64,000 nt of DNA from Rhinopithecus roxellana (GCF_007565055.1 NC_044559.1:101826759-101890758), one strand, 5' to 3'. Positions 1 through 11,356 are shown, counted from the stretch's first letter. Notes: generated from the letters alone by a model not told the origin. Made by a program: numbers and translations.

Positions 1-219
1 GTAACTGCTTTTTAGTTTCTTCCGTAACCTCATGCTGTCAAGCTGCCAATATACCATCACCACTTTTTAAAGTGTTGGCTTCTCATATGCTATGGTAAAG
101 GAAACCAGATTTGACAGCTTGTTGGAGTTATCTTTGAAATAGTCTAAGTGTGGGACTAAGAGGCTCTCATTACTAAAATTTATTAGGAATATATGTCATT
201 CAACAAGATTTTGAACACC

Positions 220-760
220 TGATATCAATTACTATGCCAAGGGACTGGCAATATATCTAAGACAAAGTTCCTGACCTCAAAGATCTTACAATCCAGTGGA
301 ATTGAGACAGACACACAAATATGATACAGATTAAAGTATCTTTGTATCCTCTAGGATACAAAGGTGAGACAAAATGGGTTGGGGGGTGATCTAGTTAGGT
401 GAGCAAGGAAAGGATTTACAGAGAAGGAAATATTTGAGTTGGGACTTAGGCATGAACACCAAGGTTTTTGAGTTGGAACTTCAAAACTGCAAGGGAATCT
501 GCCAGATAATGAGAGCTCAGAAAAGAAGGGCTTTCCAGACAGGAAAATTCATATGCAAGAATAGATGGGTGAAACAGTATGGAATATAGGGACAAGTATA
601 CTGGTATGGATTAAATGAGGACAGCGGAGTAAGAAAACTGAAAGACTCTAGTTTTGCAGTGTTCTGTAACAGTCTAGGCGGGTAAGGATGGGAGATTTAC
701 AATAGAGGAGAAGGGACAGATTAAGCAAAGTTAAAGAGGCAGAGTCAGTAATTCTGGGAG
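220..760. repeat. L2 remains
   Basis: 'caaagatcttacaatccagt', 'gagttgggacttaggcatg' (437) and 'gctttccagacaggaaa' (531) follow L2 3' order, with wide gaps. Confidence 0.45.
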
Positions 761-810
761 ACTAATATGTAAGGGCAAGAGAGGGACCTAAAACATTCCT
801 ACATGTTGAT

Positions 811-1111
811 TTTTTTTTTTTTTTTTTTTGAGACTTGAGTCTCACTCTGTCACCCAGGCTGAAGTGCTGTGGCACAATCTTGGCTCACTGCAACCTCTGT
901 TTCCTGGGTTCAAGCAATTCTCCTGTTTCAGCCTCCCAAGTAGCTGGGACTACAAGCATGCGCCACCATGCAAGGCTAATTTTTGTATTTTTAGTAGAGA
1001 CGGGGTTTTGCCATGTTGGCCGGGACGGTCTCAAACTCTTGAACTCATATGATCCGCCCGCCTTGGCCTCCTAAAGTGCTGGGATTACAAGCATAAGCCA
1101 ACACTCCTGGC
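811..1111 (-). mobile_element. Alu
   Basis: Full-length, T-run at the left. Flanked by CCTACATGTTGAT at 798-810 and 1112-1124. Confidence 0.97.
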
Positions 1112-1279
1112 CCTACATGTTGATTTGAGTGACAAACTGGGATAGATGTGATTATCTCATTAGCTGGGATACAGAATGATCAGGAAGAAAAACAAAATCA
1201 AGGTCTGATGGTTGAATGTGAATACGGTAAATAGACACGGGTTTTACCCTTTCAATGATATCCACTCTGAACATCCTAT

Positions 1280-1500
1280 TAAATATCTGCTTCTCCCCTC
1301 CCCAATCCTTAATGATCTTACACTGCTTTACATTTTCATTTTGTCAAAGCATTTATTACATTGTATATATCACACTATATAAGTTACTTATTACACTTAA
1401 TATCTACCTGGCCTCTCCAGAATTTTAACTCCATGGGGGCAGGAATTTTTTTATGAATACTGCCTGGCACAGAGAAGATGCTTAGTAAGCAGTTATTAAA
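1280..1500 (+). repeat. L2 3' end
   Basis: 'ttttaactccatgggggcag' (1422), 'gcctggcacagagaagatgc' (1462) and a final 'aaataat' are the L2 terminus. Confidence 0.65.
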
Positions 1501-1501
1501 T

Positions 1502-2554
1502 AATCATACAGCAGAGAGGTCTGGAGTTTTGGATTCAGAAGATAGGGTTCTAAAAGACAGTAGAAATGTGACACGGCTTAGGGTGAGTAGTGAAATGGAA
1601 AAAAAACCAAAAAGGAACACTACAGAAAATAAGGAGCACTACAAAAAAACCACATAAACATTAAATGTTCTACAGAGAGAACAAACATACAGCAAAGACT
1701 GATAAAAAATAGGAAAACCTGAAGAGAAGTATCAGCGTAGCAAAAAGAACAAAGAGTTCCCAAAAGGACAGTGATCCAGTGTTAAATGCAAAGGTTCAGT
1801 AGGACAGTGATGCACACTTGAATATTAAATGCAGTAACTAAGAGATTATTCGCCATTTTAGCAACATCAGTTTTGTGAAGTGGAGGAAGAAACCAGGCTG
1901 CAATAACTGAAGACATTATTGTGAAGTAAGAAAATATAGATATAAAGGTTCACATCAAAAGAAGTCCAGCTAGGAAGGAAAGGAGTAAGATAATAAGGCT
2001 ATAACTAGAATGGGTGTGATAACTTTTTTATTTTTTAATATTAGAGGGTTGAGTTTATATAATAAAAAAAAGCAATGAAAGAAAAATAGGCTTAAGATCT
2101 GGTAAACTTAGAAAAGTATCTGTGAAGATAGGTTCTAGAATACAAAAGGTATTAGCTTTTTAAAACATAAGGCAGAGAGAGGAACAATTCCAAAAGACCA
2201 CAAAACACAATAAATTGAGTATGTCACCAGTGGGATATATCCTAAAGATAAAAAGAACTGGAACAAAAAAATACACTGTTTTCAGCAATTATACCATCGG
2301 TGGTAACCTTACTATTGTTACTCTAAGTCTAGTGGTTACACAATGTAAGACAAAGCAAATGAGTAAGTCTGTGATACTCTTTATCATTCCTGCTGTTGCT
2401 GAGAAGTGGCGATATTATAAAACATAACTACTGTGAATCAGACTGGACTATAGAGCTAGAATGTTTTAATTTATGCACATATACACACACTTAGAAATTT
2501 AGGGATAAAATAATATAGTGTGTGGGACCTGCTTTGAAATATGGATGCTTGACA
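1502..2554. other. no gene or clear repeat seen
   Basis: A/T-rich, no splice-flanked frame; short A-runs only. Confidence 0.6.
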
Positions 2555-2700
2555 TATGAAGAGGTTATACACCCGGATAAACCCATCCTAAATTGAAAAT
2601 ACTAAGTTGAAAGCTCAGGAACATACTGAATGCTCCTTTTTCACCCTTGTGAAGTCAAAAAGTTCTAAGTTGAACCATTGTATGTAGGGGAACATCTATA
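2555..2700. mobile_element. Tigger-type DNA transposon fragment
   Basis: 'ggataaacccatcctaaatt' (2575) and 'aagttctaagttgaaccatt' (2658) match decayed arms of short pogo/Tigger-type elements with near-symmetrical ends. No transposase frame. Confidence 0.55.
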
Positions 2701-2839
2701 ACAGAAGACGAGCAGTAAAATGAAACAATACTGGCCACAAATTGATAACTGTTAAAGCTGCATGCTACGTGGAAGCACATTTTACTATTCTACGACTACA
2801 TAGGTTTAAAATTATTTATATAAGGGAAAAATTTTGTAT

Positions 2840-3265
2840 TACTTTTCTGCTCAAAACGCTCCAAAGGCTTCCACTCCAAGCTTAATCAGAATAAAAAATA
2901 AAGTCTTTATAATAGCCTACAAAGCCCAATTTAATCTACCCTTACAACCTTTCTACATCATTTTCTACTAATTTTCACATAGTATGTTATTTTTTCAATC
3001 TTCTTGCTTTAGGGCCTATCCATTTTCTGTTCCAACTGATATTTCCTGTCCCTTTCCAGGCTTTACTTTTCTCCACAGTACTAATGTCTTCTAATACACT
3101 AAATAGTTACTTTGTTTGCTATCTGTCTTTTCCCACTAGAAGGTAAGTTACAGGAAGCAACAATTTTTTGTTTTGCTTTGTTCATGGCTGTATCCTAAAT
3201 ACCTAAAGTAGTAGCTGAGATGTAGCAGGTATCTAATACATATTTGTAAAACTGAAGCAGTAGAA
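2840..3265 (+). repeat. L2 3' part
   Basis: 'gctccaaaggcttccactcc' (2859) through 'ctacaaagcccaatttaatc' to 'ggctgtatcctaaatacc' (3186) and a TAAT-rich end follow L2 order. Confidence 0.65.
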
Positions 3266-3669
3266 GTAAAAACAGATCTCTAAGACAAGAGGAAAGCAGG
3301 TAAGGAGAGGTACAAAAATAGATATGAGAACAGGAAGCTAACGGGGTTCCTGCTTATAACCTCAATTTCCTTTGTGCAACAGGAGAAAGATCATCTATTA
3401 AGAGAAAAGGAGGAAGCTGAGTAAAGTAGTGATAATTTGGAATAATTACTTTAGGAAATAGAAGTTCACAGGGGCATGCAAAAGAATGCCAAATGATACA
3501 CTAAGGGCTTGGGTGATACTGGAGACAATACAATGGTACCAAAATACATGGATGTCATTTTCTGTGTAGTATTCAGCATTTAGGGGCAAAGCCGTTGAAA
3601 AGAATTTTCTACAACATAAATGGTATATATATGCACTGTCCCACATACGATTATTTGGGCACTTGCACG

Positions 3670-3765
3670 ACTGAAGAAGTTTTTAAAATTTAGTTTTATT
3701 TAATTTACATTTAAATAGCCACATATGACTAGTGGCTACCAATAGTGGACAGGGCAGATTCAGGA
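3670..3765. mobile_element. hAT-like transposon end
   Basis: 'aaatagccacatatgactag' (3713) with 'tggctaccaatagtggacag' is the end of an old short DNA transposon. The opposite end of the same family is at 35150-35450. Confidence 0.5.
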
Positions 3766-3780
3766 TACATGAAAAAAGCA

Positions 3781-4083
3781 GGCTGGGTGCAGTGGCTCAT
3801 ACCTGTAATCCCAGCTCTTTGGGAGGCCGAGGTGGGTGGATCATCTGAGGTCAGGAGTCTATGAGATCAGCCTGGCCAATATGGTGAAACCCTGTCTCTT
3901 CTAAAAATACAGAAATTAGCTGGGCATAGTGGCACACGCCTGCAGTCCCAGCAACTTGAAAGGCTGCGGCAGGAGAATCACTTGAACCCAGGACGCGGAG
4001 GTTGCAGTGAAGCGAGACCACGCCACTGCACTCCAGCATGGGCAACAGAGCGAGACTCCGTCTCAAAAACAAAAACAAAAACA
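3781..4083 (+). mobile_element. Alu
   Basis: Full-length with an A-rich tail of AAAAAC units, directly after a hAT-like end. Confidence 0.96.
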
Positions 4084-4234
4084 GATTACTTTTCTAATGA
4101 GTCTCTTGAAAGCACACAAAACAGAAACTGAGATTTATCCAAACAAACCTATTTATTTTCTTAACTCTGACCATATATATTCTCCTTATTACAAAAAATT
4201 TAGAGTACAAAGTGCTTTCATATATATTACCTCA

Positions 4235-4350
4235 TAGACAATGGCAATGATATCATACCTATTTTATAGATAAAAATAAAAATTTAAGTGGTTAAGTGGT
4301 TATATGCCTTTCATAGCATTTCAGAGAGTAAGCTACAAAATTGGGAATGG
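4235..4350 (-). repeat. MIR, decayed
   Basis: 'cctattttatagataaaa' and 'gtggttaagtggttatatgc' resemble a reverse MIR core. Confidence 0.45.
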
Positions 4351-4454
4351 AGTCCAAGATGGACTGTTGTTCTACTACGAATTTCTGAGACTTTAATAGA
4401 CATAAACTTTGACTTCCCTCAAAAAGCCAAAATACACTAAGATAAATTTTATGT

Positions 4455-4507
4455 AAGTGTGTGTATGAGTATATATGTGTGTGTGTGTGTATATAATATA
4501 TATATAT
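4455..4507. repeat. TG/TA microsatellite
   Basis: (GT) and (AT) runs, compound. Confidence 0.9.
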
Positions 4508-4611
4508 GGCTAGTCATCTTTCAACAAAATCTCAATAAAATTTAGTAACTTATTCTACTATTGTTGTGAGCTGATTCTGATTCTCTCTATATCTTAAAAT
4601 TTGATTTATTT

Positions 4612-4902
4612 GGCTGGGCATGGTGGCTCACGCCTGTAATCCTGGCACTTTGGGAGGCTGAGGCAGGAGTATCACCTGAGGTCGGGAGTTTGGGACCAGC
4701 CTGACCAACATGGAGAAATCCCATCTCTACTAAAAATACAAAATCAGCTGGGCAGGGTGGTGCATGCCTATAATCCCAGCTACTCAGGAGGCTGAGGCAG
4801 GAGAATAGCTTGAACCTGGGAGGCAGAAGTTGCGGTGAGCCGAGATCACGCCATTGCACTCCAGCACGGACAAGAAGAGCAAAACTCCATCTCAAAAAAA
4901 AA
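4612..4902 (+). mobile_element. Alu
   Basis: Full-length; the tail is followed by a T-run, giving an A/T mirror at 4893-4915. Confidence 0.96.
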
Positions 4903-6060
4903 AATTTTTTTTTTTATTAATTTGTAAGCAACTTCTGATTTTAAATAATATTAGCAATAAATCAGTTCTCAGAGGTCTTGGTACAAAGGCAGAGATACCC
5001 ACATTGTACCACCATCCAAATTGAATGGATAAAACCTGCAAGTACAGACTTCCAGTTCCAAAATGACAATGTCTGGGTTCACTTCCCTCAATAGAAAACA
5101 AAAGAAATACACAATGCTGGGATTATCACCAATAATATCCCAGACCTCAAAAATGAGAGGGAGACAGTCCTGGGGCCACAGAGAAGTGAAAAAACCAGAA
5201 GCAGATAATAAGAGAATTGGACTTTTTTTTTTTTTTTTTTGAGAGGGAATCTCACTTTCTATCTGCAATGCCCCTCCCAGCAATCTGCCCAGGACCACAC
5301 TTCCCCACCAACTTATGGTTTCTACAACACTGGAGAAAGTAAGATAAAGGTGGACAACCAGCTTCCCTACCACCTGGGGTTTTCTAGCAGGAGATCTATC
5401 CCTGCCTCAACCGACAGGAAGCATCAGGAACACCCCAAGGTAGAAATATCCCTGAGGACAGCCAGAAACAAAGGAAGCAGGGAAGGACTACCATCCCCAG
5501 TCCTGGAAACTCTGCTCTGTAAATGAGACAAAGGAGATGCCATATCAGAGTGGCAGTTCAGCAGCACCATGCTGTAGAGATTAGTTCCACAGGTACCCGA
5601 GGCACAAACCCCTAGCCAGCCTTCGCACTACCAGGATATTCCCCACTTTGGGACCATTGCAATTTGGGACTCCTGACATTCCTGACTGTTTACTACAACT
5701 AAGGCAAATCCGGGCTTAAGATGTCATTTAGTGCCAAAAAGGAGGCAGCAAACTACTGGGGAAAACAAGAAAGGTAAATTATTTAAAAAGTCTAAGCAAA
5801 AATATCTAATTAAAGCCAAAACACGCCAGAGAAGACCAGAATAACCGATCCTTCAATGCAAAGACATTTACATACATCCAAAAGAAATAGCAGCAAACAG
5901 AGAATCATGACATATCCAAAGAAAGCAAGAAAACAGTGATTGACCCTAATAAGAAGGCACTATATGAACTCTTAGACGAAAAATTCAAAACAGCAGTTTT
6001 AAGAAAACAAGTGATCTCCAAGATAACACAGAAAAGCAATTCATAAATTTATCAGCATTA

Positions 6061-6200
6061 GCCGGGGTGGTGGTGTGCACCTATCGTCCTCAAGAGACTG
6101 AGGCTGCACTGAACTACAATCACGCCACTGCATTCCTCATCACCCTGGGTGACAGAGCAACACTCCTTCTCTTAAAAAAAAAAAAAAAAAAAAAAAAAGG
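6061..6200 (+). mobile_element. Alu right-arm fragment with long A tail
   Basis: Only the second half ('actgcattcctcatcaccctg') remains, with about 24 As. Inserted in L1 ORF1. Confidence 0.8.
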
Positions 6201-6232
6201 ACGTGGCCAGGAGAACAATTAAAAGAAATCAA

Positions 6233-6515
6233 GGCCGGGCGCAGTGGCTCGCACCTATAATCCTAGCACTTTGGGAGGCTGAGGCAGCCGGATCACTTGT
6301 GGTCAGGAGTTCGAGACCAGCCTGACCAACATGGTGAAACCCCATCTCTACTAAAAATACAAAAATTAGCTGGGGGTGGTGATAGGTGCCTGTAATCCTA
6401 GCTATACGGGAGGCTGAAGCATGAGAATCTGAATCCAAGTGGTGGAGTTTGCAGTGAGCAGAGATCGTGTCACTGCACTCCAGTCTGGGCAACAGAGTGA
6501 GATTCTGTCTCAAAA
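6233..6515 (+). mobile_element. Alu
   Basis: Near full-length, older type, just downstream of the fragment at 6061. Confidence 0.95.
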
Positions 6516-6711
6516 AAAAGAGATTACAAAAAAATTATGAGAGAAATATAACAAAGAGATTGAAATAATAATTTTTAAAAATCAAACAAAAACCTTAGAA
6601 TTGAGAAACATATTTGCTGAGCCAAACATTTCATTAGAGGCTGTATTAGTCTGTTTTCACATGGCTGATAAACACATACCCCAGACTGGGAAATTTACAA
6701 AAGAAAAAAGA

Positions 6712-7016
6712 TTTTTTTTTTTTTTCTTTTTTTGAGATGGAGTCTCGCTCTGTCGCCCAGGCTGGAGTGCAGTGGCCGGATCTCAGCTCACTGCAAGCTC
6801 CGCCTCCCGGGTTTACGCCATTCTCCTGCCTCAGCCTCCCGAGTAGCTGGGACTACAAGGCGCCAGCCAACTCGCCCGGCTAGCTTTTTGTATTTTTTAG
6901 TAGAGACGGGGTTTCACCGTGTTAGCCAGGATGGTCTCGATCTCCTGACCTCGTGATCCGCCCGTCTCGGCCTCCCAAAGTGCTGGGATTACAGGCTTGA
7001 GCCACCGCGCCCGGTC
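6712..7016 (-). mobile_element. AluY, outer copy of Alu C
   Basis: Carries the private 'gcgccttgtag' and 'aaaaagctagcc' changes of 22495-22796. Differs only near the tail (CCATCTC against CTGTCTC). Confidence 0.97.
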
Positions 7017-7215
7017 GGTTTCAAATCTTAGCTTTACCATTTGCTAGCTATTTGACATTGGGAAAGTCTCAACTGCTGTAAATAAATGGTTTTCTCAACT
7101 ATAAATACTGTCTACCTCAGGGTTGTTAGGAAGATTAAATGAAATGATACATTAAAGAGTTTATAATACAGAAACTGCTCAATAAGAGACATATTGTAAA
7201 TTCCCTTTTCATTAA
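7017..7215 (+). repeat. MIR inside the derived arm, truncated
   Basis: 'gctttaccatttgctagcta' (7030), 'ctcagggttgttaggaag' (7116) and 'gaaactgctcaataagag' follow MIR order. It ends abruptly at the Alu tail, whereas the partner at 22290 continues past its Alu. Confidence 0.8.
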
Positions 7216-7793
7216 TGGTATCTTAAACCTTTTTGGTGGATATTTGAAACTCCTTTCTCTTCCTACCATTCACACACTCATTGACTATTTCTTTGCCACC
7301 ATCTGCTGCTTGCTTTTAACAATCTTTCTTAGTAGTCTTCCCTAGAACTCTTAGCATTTTTTTCTCCAGCTGGTGCTAAACAAACTTTTTCAACTCTCAA
7401 TATAACCCATAGACAGTGTATAATAGAATATGTTTTTGTAGTAGTGTTTTTTCTTCTCCCCCTTTTTATGAAGAATAAGTAGGTAAGGTTTCATTGTGAC
7501 TTCTTAAACTATTATTGTAAGAAAATGACATTAGAAAAGATGAGTGCAAAACCGTATTGTGGTGTTATCCTTTACAGCACACCCTTAACCTTTTTTCCAC
7601 AGGGAGAGTCATGTACTCTACTTGTGACTGATAGTTATTTTTCTCTCAGAAAGTAGAAGTGATTATTCAATAAGGTACAAAATTCTGCGTCGAACACATT
7701 CCTAGTTAGTTACTCTATGAGTTTTCATATGCATCTCCCTTTTCCATTTCACTTTGCCTTCATTTTAACATTTGATTAAAATTTAGAGGTGCC

Positions 7794-8094
7794 GGCCGGG
7801 CGCGGTGGCTCAAGCCTGTAATCCCAGCACTTTGGGAGGCCGAGACGGGCGGATCACGAGGTCAGAAGATCGAGACCATCCTAGCTAACACGGTGAAACC
7901 CCGTCTCTACTAAAAAAAATACAAAAAACTAGCCAGGCGTGGTGGCGGGCGCCTGTAGTCCCAGCTACTCTGGAGGCTGAGGCAGGAGAATGGCGTGAAC
8001 CCGGGAGGTGGAGCTTGCAGTGAGCTGAGATCTGGCCACTGCACTCCAGCCTGGGCGACAGAGCGAGACTCTGTCTCAAAAAAAAAAAAAAAAA
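7794..8094 (+). mobile_element. AluY, copy of Alu B
   Basis: Flanked by AAATTTAGAGGTGCC at 7779 and about 8092. Shares 'ggtcagaagatc' and 'atcctagcta' with 21420-21717. Confidence 0.97.
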
Positions 8095-8451
8095 ATTTAG
8101 AGGTGCCTTGTTGACGTAAAATGAGAATAATTATAGCATATATACTGTGCCGAAAGTATTAAAAATACGTAACTGTTAACTGACTACTGGTAGATCATTG
8201 ACTTGGTAGGATGAGCATCCATGGGCAGGCATAGCCTGGGGGTGGTCTAGGAGATGAGGCCAGAAGAGGAAACAGCTATTTTGTAATATTTGGCTTTATT
8301 CCATTTCAAGTCAAAAGTGACAGCTTGCAGTAGTAGAACTAAGCTGAAGCCTTGATAGTAGGATGGACAACAAGAAAAGAGGAACCAGCAGCTAAGCAGA
8401 GTGAATATACTTCCTTGTTTTTTAAAAAATATTATTATTATTATTTATTTA

Positions 8452-8746
8452 TTTTTTTTTTTTGAGACGGAGTCTCGCTCTGTCACCCGGACTGGAGTGC
8501 AGTGGCCGGATCTCAGCTCACTGCAAGCTCCGCCTCCCGGGTTTACGCCATTCTCCTGCCTCAGCCTCCCCAGTAGCTGGGACTACAAGCGTCCGCCACC
8601 TCGCCCGGCTAGTTTTTTATATTTTTTAGTAGAGACGGGGGTTTCACCGTGTTAGCCAGGATGGTCTCGATCTCCTGACCTTGTGATCTGCCCGTCTCGG
8701 CCTCCCAAAGTGCTGGGATTACAGGCTTGAGCCACCGTGCCCGGCC
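8452..8746 (-). mobile_element. AluY, copy of Alu A
   Basis: Shares the five-C 'acccccg' and 'cagtccggg' changes with 20767-21059. About ten differences lie between the two, more than elsewhere in the arms. Confidence 0.96.
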
Positions 8747-8880
8747 AAGAAAAAGATTTAATGGACTTGTTACACATGGCTAGGGAGGCCTCACAATCAT
8801 GGCAGAGGGCAAGGAGGAACAAGTCATGTCTCACATGGATGGCAGCAGGCAAAGAGAGGGAGCTTGTGCAGGGGAACTCT

Positions 8881-9175
8881 TTTTTTTTTTTTGAGACGAT
8901 GTCTTGCTCTTGTCCCCCATGCTGGAGTGTAATGGCGGGATCTCAGCTCACTGCAACCTCTGCCTCCCAGGTTCAAGTAATACTCCTGCCTCAGCCTCCC
9001 AAGTAGCTGGGATTACAGGCACCTGCCACCACACCTGGCTAATTTTTGTATTTTTAGTACGGACGAGGTTTCACCATGTTGGCTGGGCTGGTCTCAAACT
9101 CCTGACCTCAGGTGATATGCCTGCCTTGGCCTCCCAAAGTGCTGGGATGACAGGCATGAGCCACCACTTCTGGCC
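8881..9175 (-). mobile_element. Alu in the MaLR LTR
   Basis: Flanked by GGGAACTC at 8872-8879 and 9176-9183. Independent of the 2-kb block. Confidence 0.96.
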
Positions 9176-9354
9176 GGGAACTCCTCTTTTTAAAGCCATC
9201 AGATCTCGTCAGACTTATTCCCTACCACAAGAACAGACACACTGCTATGATTCAATCACCTCCCACTAGGTCCCTTCCAGGACATGTGAGAATTGTGGGA
9301 CCTACAATTCAAGATGAGATTTGGGTGCGGACACAGGCAAACCCTATCAGAGGC

Positions 9355-10751
9355 TTTCAACATCAGAATGAAAAGAGGAAAGAATCAGTGAGCTCAAAGA
9401 TAGGCTATTGAAGAATACTGTCAGAGAAGAGAAAAACAACAATGAAATGAAGATAACCTAAAGACAGATACGAAATTACCTAAAAAGAACAAATCTAAGA
9501 ATTACCGGTATTTAAAAGGAAGTGGAGAAACAGCAGAAAGTAGAAAGCTTTCAAAGAAATAATAACAGAAAACTTTAGGTCAAAAACAAAGAGAGGATCC
9601 TAAAAGAAGCATGAGAAAAGTAAAAATACAGAGCTTCAATCTGGCTCCCAACAGACTTCTCAATGGAAACCATACAGGTCAGAAGGGAGGGCGACAACAT
9701 TTTCAAAGTGATGAAAAGAAAAATAAAACACAAAACAAAACAAAAACACTGGCCTGCAAGAATACTGTCTCTAGCAAAGCTGTTCTTCAAATAAAATGGA
9801 GAGAGAATTTTTTTTTTCCTAAGAAACAAAACCTGAGAGAATTTATCACCACCAGACTCATCTTACAGGAATGTAAGATACAAGTTCTTCAATCAGAAAG
9901 AAAAACAAACAATAATGTACAAAAAGAAAATATTTGAAAATATAAAAGCTACTGGTGAAATCAAATACACAGATAATATAAGGCCACAAAACAAGCCTCA
10001 ACAAATTCAAAAAAGCAGAAATCGTATGTCAACTATCTTTTCTGACCACAACAGAATAAACCTAGAAATCAGTAACAAGAGAAACCTCTGAAAACACACA
10101 AACACATGGAAATTAAACAACACGTTCCTGAAAACATAAAGAAACTTAAAGAAATTATTTTTTAATCTCTTGAAAAAAATGAAAATCAAACACAAAATCT
10201 ATGGGATATGGCAAAAGCAATACTAAGAGGAAAGTTTACAGCAATAGACGTCTATATTAAAAAAGCAGACTTCAAATACACAACCTAACAATGCACTCCA
10301 AGGAACTACAAAAGCAAGAACAAACCAAATCCAAAATTAGTAGTAAGAGGGACATAATAAAAGTGAGAAAGGAAATAAACTGAGACTAAAAAAAACAAAA
10401 CAAAAACCCAAAAAACAAAAAACATACACACAAAGAAGAAAACTTCAAAAAAATGAAAAGCTGGATTTTGAAAAGATAAATAAAATCAACAAACATTTAG
10501 CCAGACTGAAGGAAAAAAAGGAGAAGACCCAAATAAATTAGAAATGGAAAAAAAAAGACAAGCTGAGACCTCAGAAATACAAAGACTCATTAGAGACTAT
10601 TATCAACAACTATACAAGCTAACAAATTGAAAAACCCAGAAAAATAGATAAATTCATGGACACACAACCTACCAAAATTGAACCAGGAAAAAAAGAAAAC
10701 CTCAACAAACCAGTAACAAATAACAGATCAAAGCCTTAATAAAAAAATCTC
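9355..10751 (+). mobile_element. old L1, ORF1 end and ORF2 start
   Basis: Continues the L1 left at 6641. 'ggctttcaacatcagaatga' (9353) and the section on rescued N-terminal phrases such as 'cttctcaatggaaacc' (9656) are ORF1-like. 10440-10700 resembles the ORF2 endonuclease region, with phrases on 'gaaaagataaataaaatc' and 'agccagactgaag'. Many stops; no functional protein. Confidence 0.75.
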
Positions 10752-10946
10752 CCAGCCAGGCGTGGTGGCTCACACTTGTAATCCCAACACTCTGAAAGGC
10801 TAAGGGAAGTGGATCACTTGAGCCCAGGAGTTCGAGACCAGTCTGGCCAACATGGTGAAACCCCGTCTCTACTAAAAATACAGAAATTAGCTGGGTGTGG
10901 TGGCGGGTGCCTGTAATCCCAGCTGCTCGGGAGGTTGAAGCAGGAT
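10752..10946 (+). mobile_element. Alu, 3' truncated
   Basis: Breaks off at 'gaggttgaagcaggat' and joins L1 3' sequence directly, without a tail. Suggests a deletion. Confidence 0.9.
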
Positions 10947-10995
10947 AAGTACATTTTACCACAATTAAACATTTTTATTAAAAAATTTAGCGGAA
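10947..10995 (+). mobile_element. short L1-like 3' fragment between Alus
   Basis: A 49-bp A/T-rich piece containing 'tacattttaccacaattaa', as in L1M 3' ends, sits between a truncated Alu and a full Alu. Confidence 0.4.
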
Positions 10996-11356
10996 GGCCA
11001 GGCGCGGTGGCTCACACCTGTAATCCCAGCATTTTAGAGGCCGAGGCAGGTGGACCACACGATCAGGAGATCGAGACCAGCCTGACCAACATGGTGGTCA
11101 AGTTGCTAACAGAGGGAAGCTTTCAGATCCCCGAAGAAAAAGCAATCAACATGGTGAAATGCCATCTAAACTAAAAATACAAAAATTAGCCGGGTGCGGT
11201 GGCAGGCACCTGCAATCCCAGCTACAGAAGCTGAGGCAGGAGAATCACTTGAACCCAGGAGGTGGAGGTTGCAGTGAGCTGAGATTGTGCCACTGTACTC
11301 CAGCCTGGGCAACAGAGCGAGACCTCGTCTCAAAAAATAAATAAATAAATAAAAGA
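10996..11356 (+). mobile_element. Alu with a 60-bp internal insertion
   Basis: A foreign 50-bp piece plus a repeat of CAACATGGTG (11087-11096 and 11147-11156) interrupts the left arm. An AAAT repeat tail ends it. Confidence 0.92.

Larger units (their letters stand above)
5030..6641 (+). mobile_element. old L1, 5'UTR and ORF1 part
   Basis: Starts near 'acttccagttccaaaatgac' (5048), a phrase typical of L1M 5' regions. A GC-richer 5'UTR-like stretch follows to about 5700, then A-rich ORF1-like sequence. It is interrupted by an Alu fragment (6061-6200) and an Alu (6233-6515), and resumes at 9355 after the LTR. No intact frame survives; it is decayed and inactive. Confidence 0.65.
6712..8746 (-). 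repeat. derived arm of the 2-kb inverted duplication (Alu-unique-Alu-unique-Alu)
   Basis: The block is the reverse complement of 20767-22796. Read on the minus strand it begins exactly at the first base of an AluY (8746), runs through about 350 bp of unique DNA, an opposite Alu, about 780 bp of MIR plus unique DNA, and ends in the poly-A tail of a third Alu (6712). It interrupts a MaLR LTR and is flanked by AAGAAAAAAGATT (6701-6713) and AAGAAAAAGATTT (8747-8759), a target duplication with an ATTT/AA nick site like that of L1 endonuclease. Private variants of the source Alus are shared, for example five Cs in 'acccccgtc' and the run 'gagttggctggcgcctt'. The MIR is cut off at the Alu tail, so this is the copy. 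Confidence 0.93.
6642..9349 (-). mobile_element. solitary MaLR LTR (MSTA/THE1-like), interrupted
   Basis: On the minus strand the LTR starts TGATAGGGTTTGCCTGTGTC (9349 downward) and ends with GTCTGTTTTCACATGG-complementary sequence and TAATACA at 6642. This matches mammalian-apparent LTR retrotransposons of the MSTA/THE1 type. GAGGC is duplicated at 6637-6641 and 9350-9354, the 5-bp target duplication expected for this class. Only about 375 bp is LTR (6642-6711, 8747-8880, 9176-9349); the rest is the 2-kb block and one Alu. No internal retroviral region is present, so it is a solo LTR. Confidence 0.88.
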
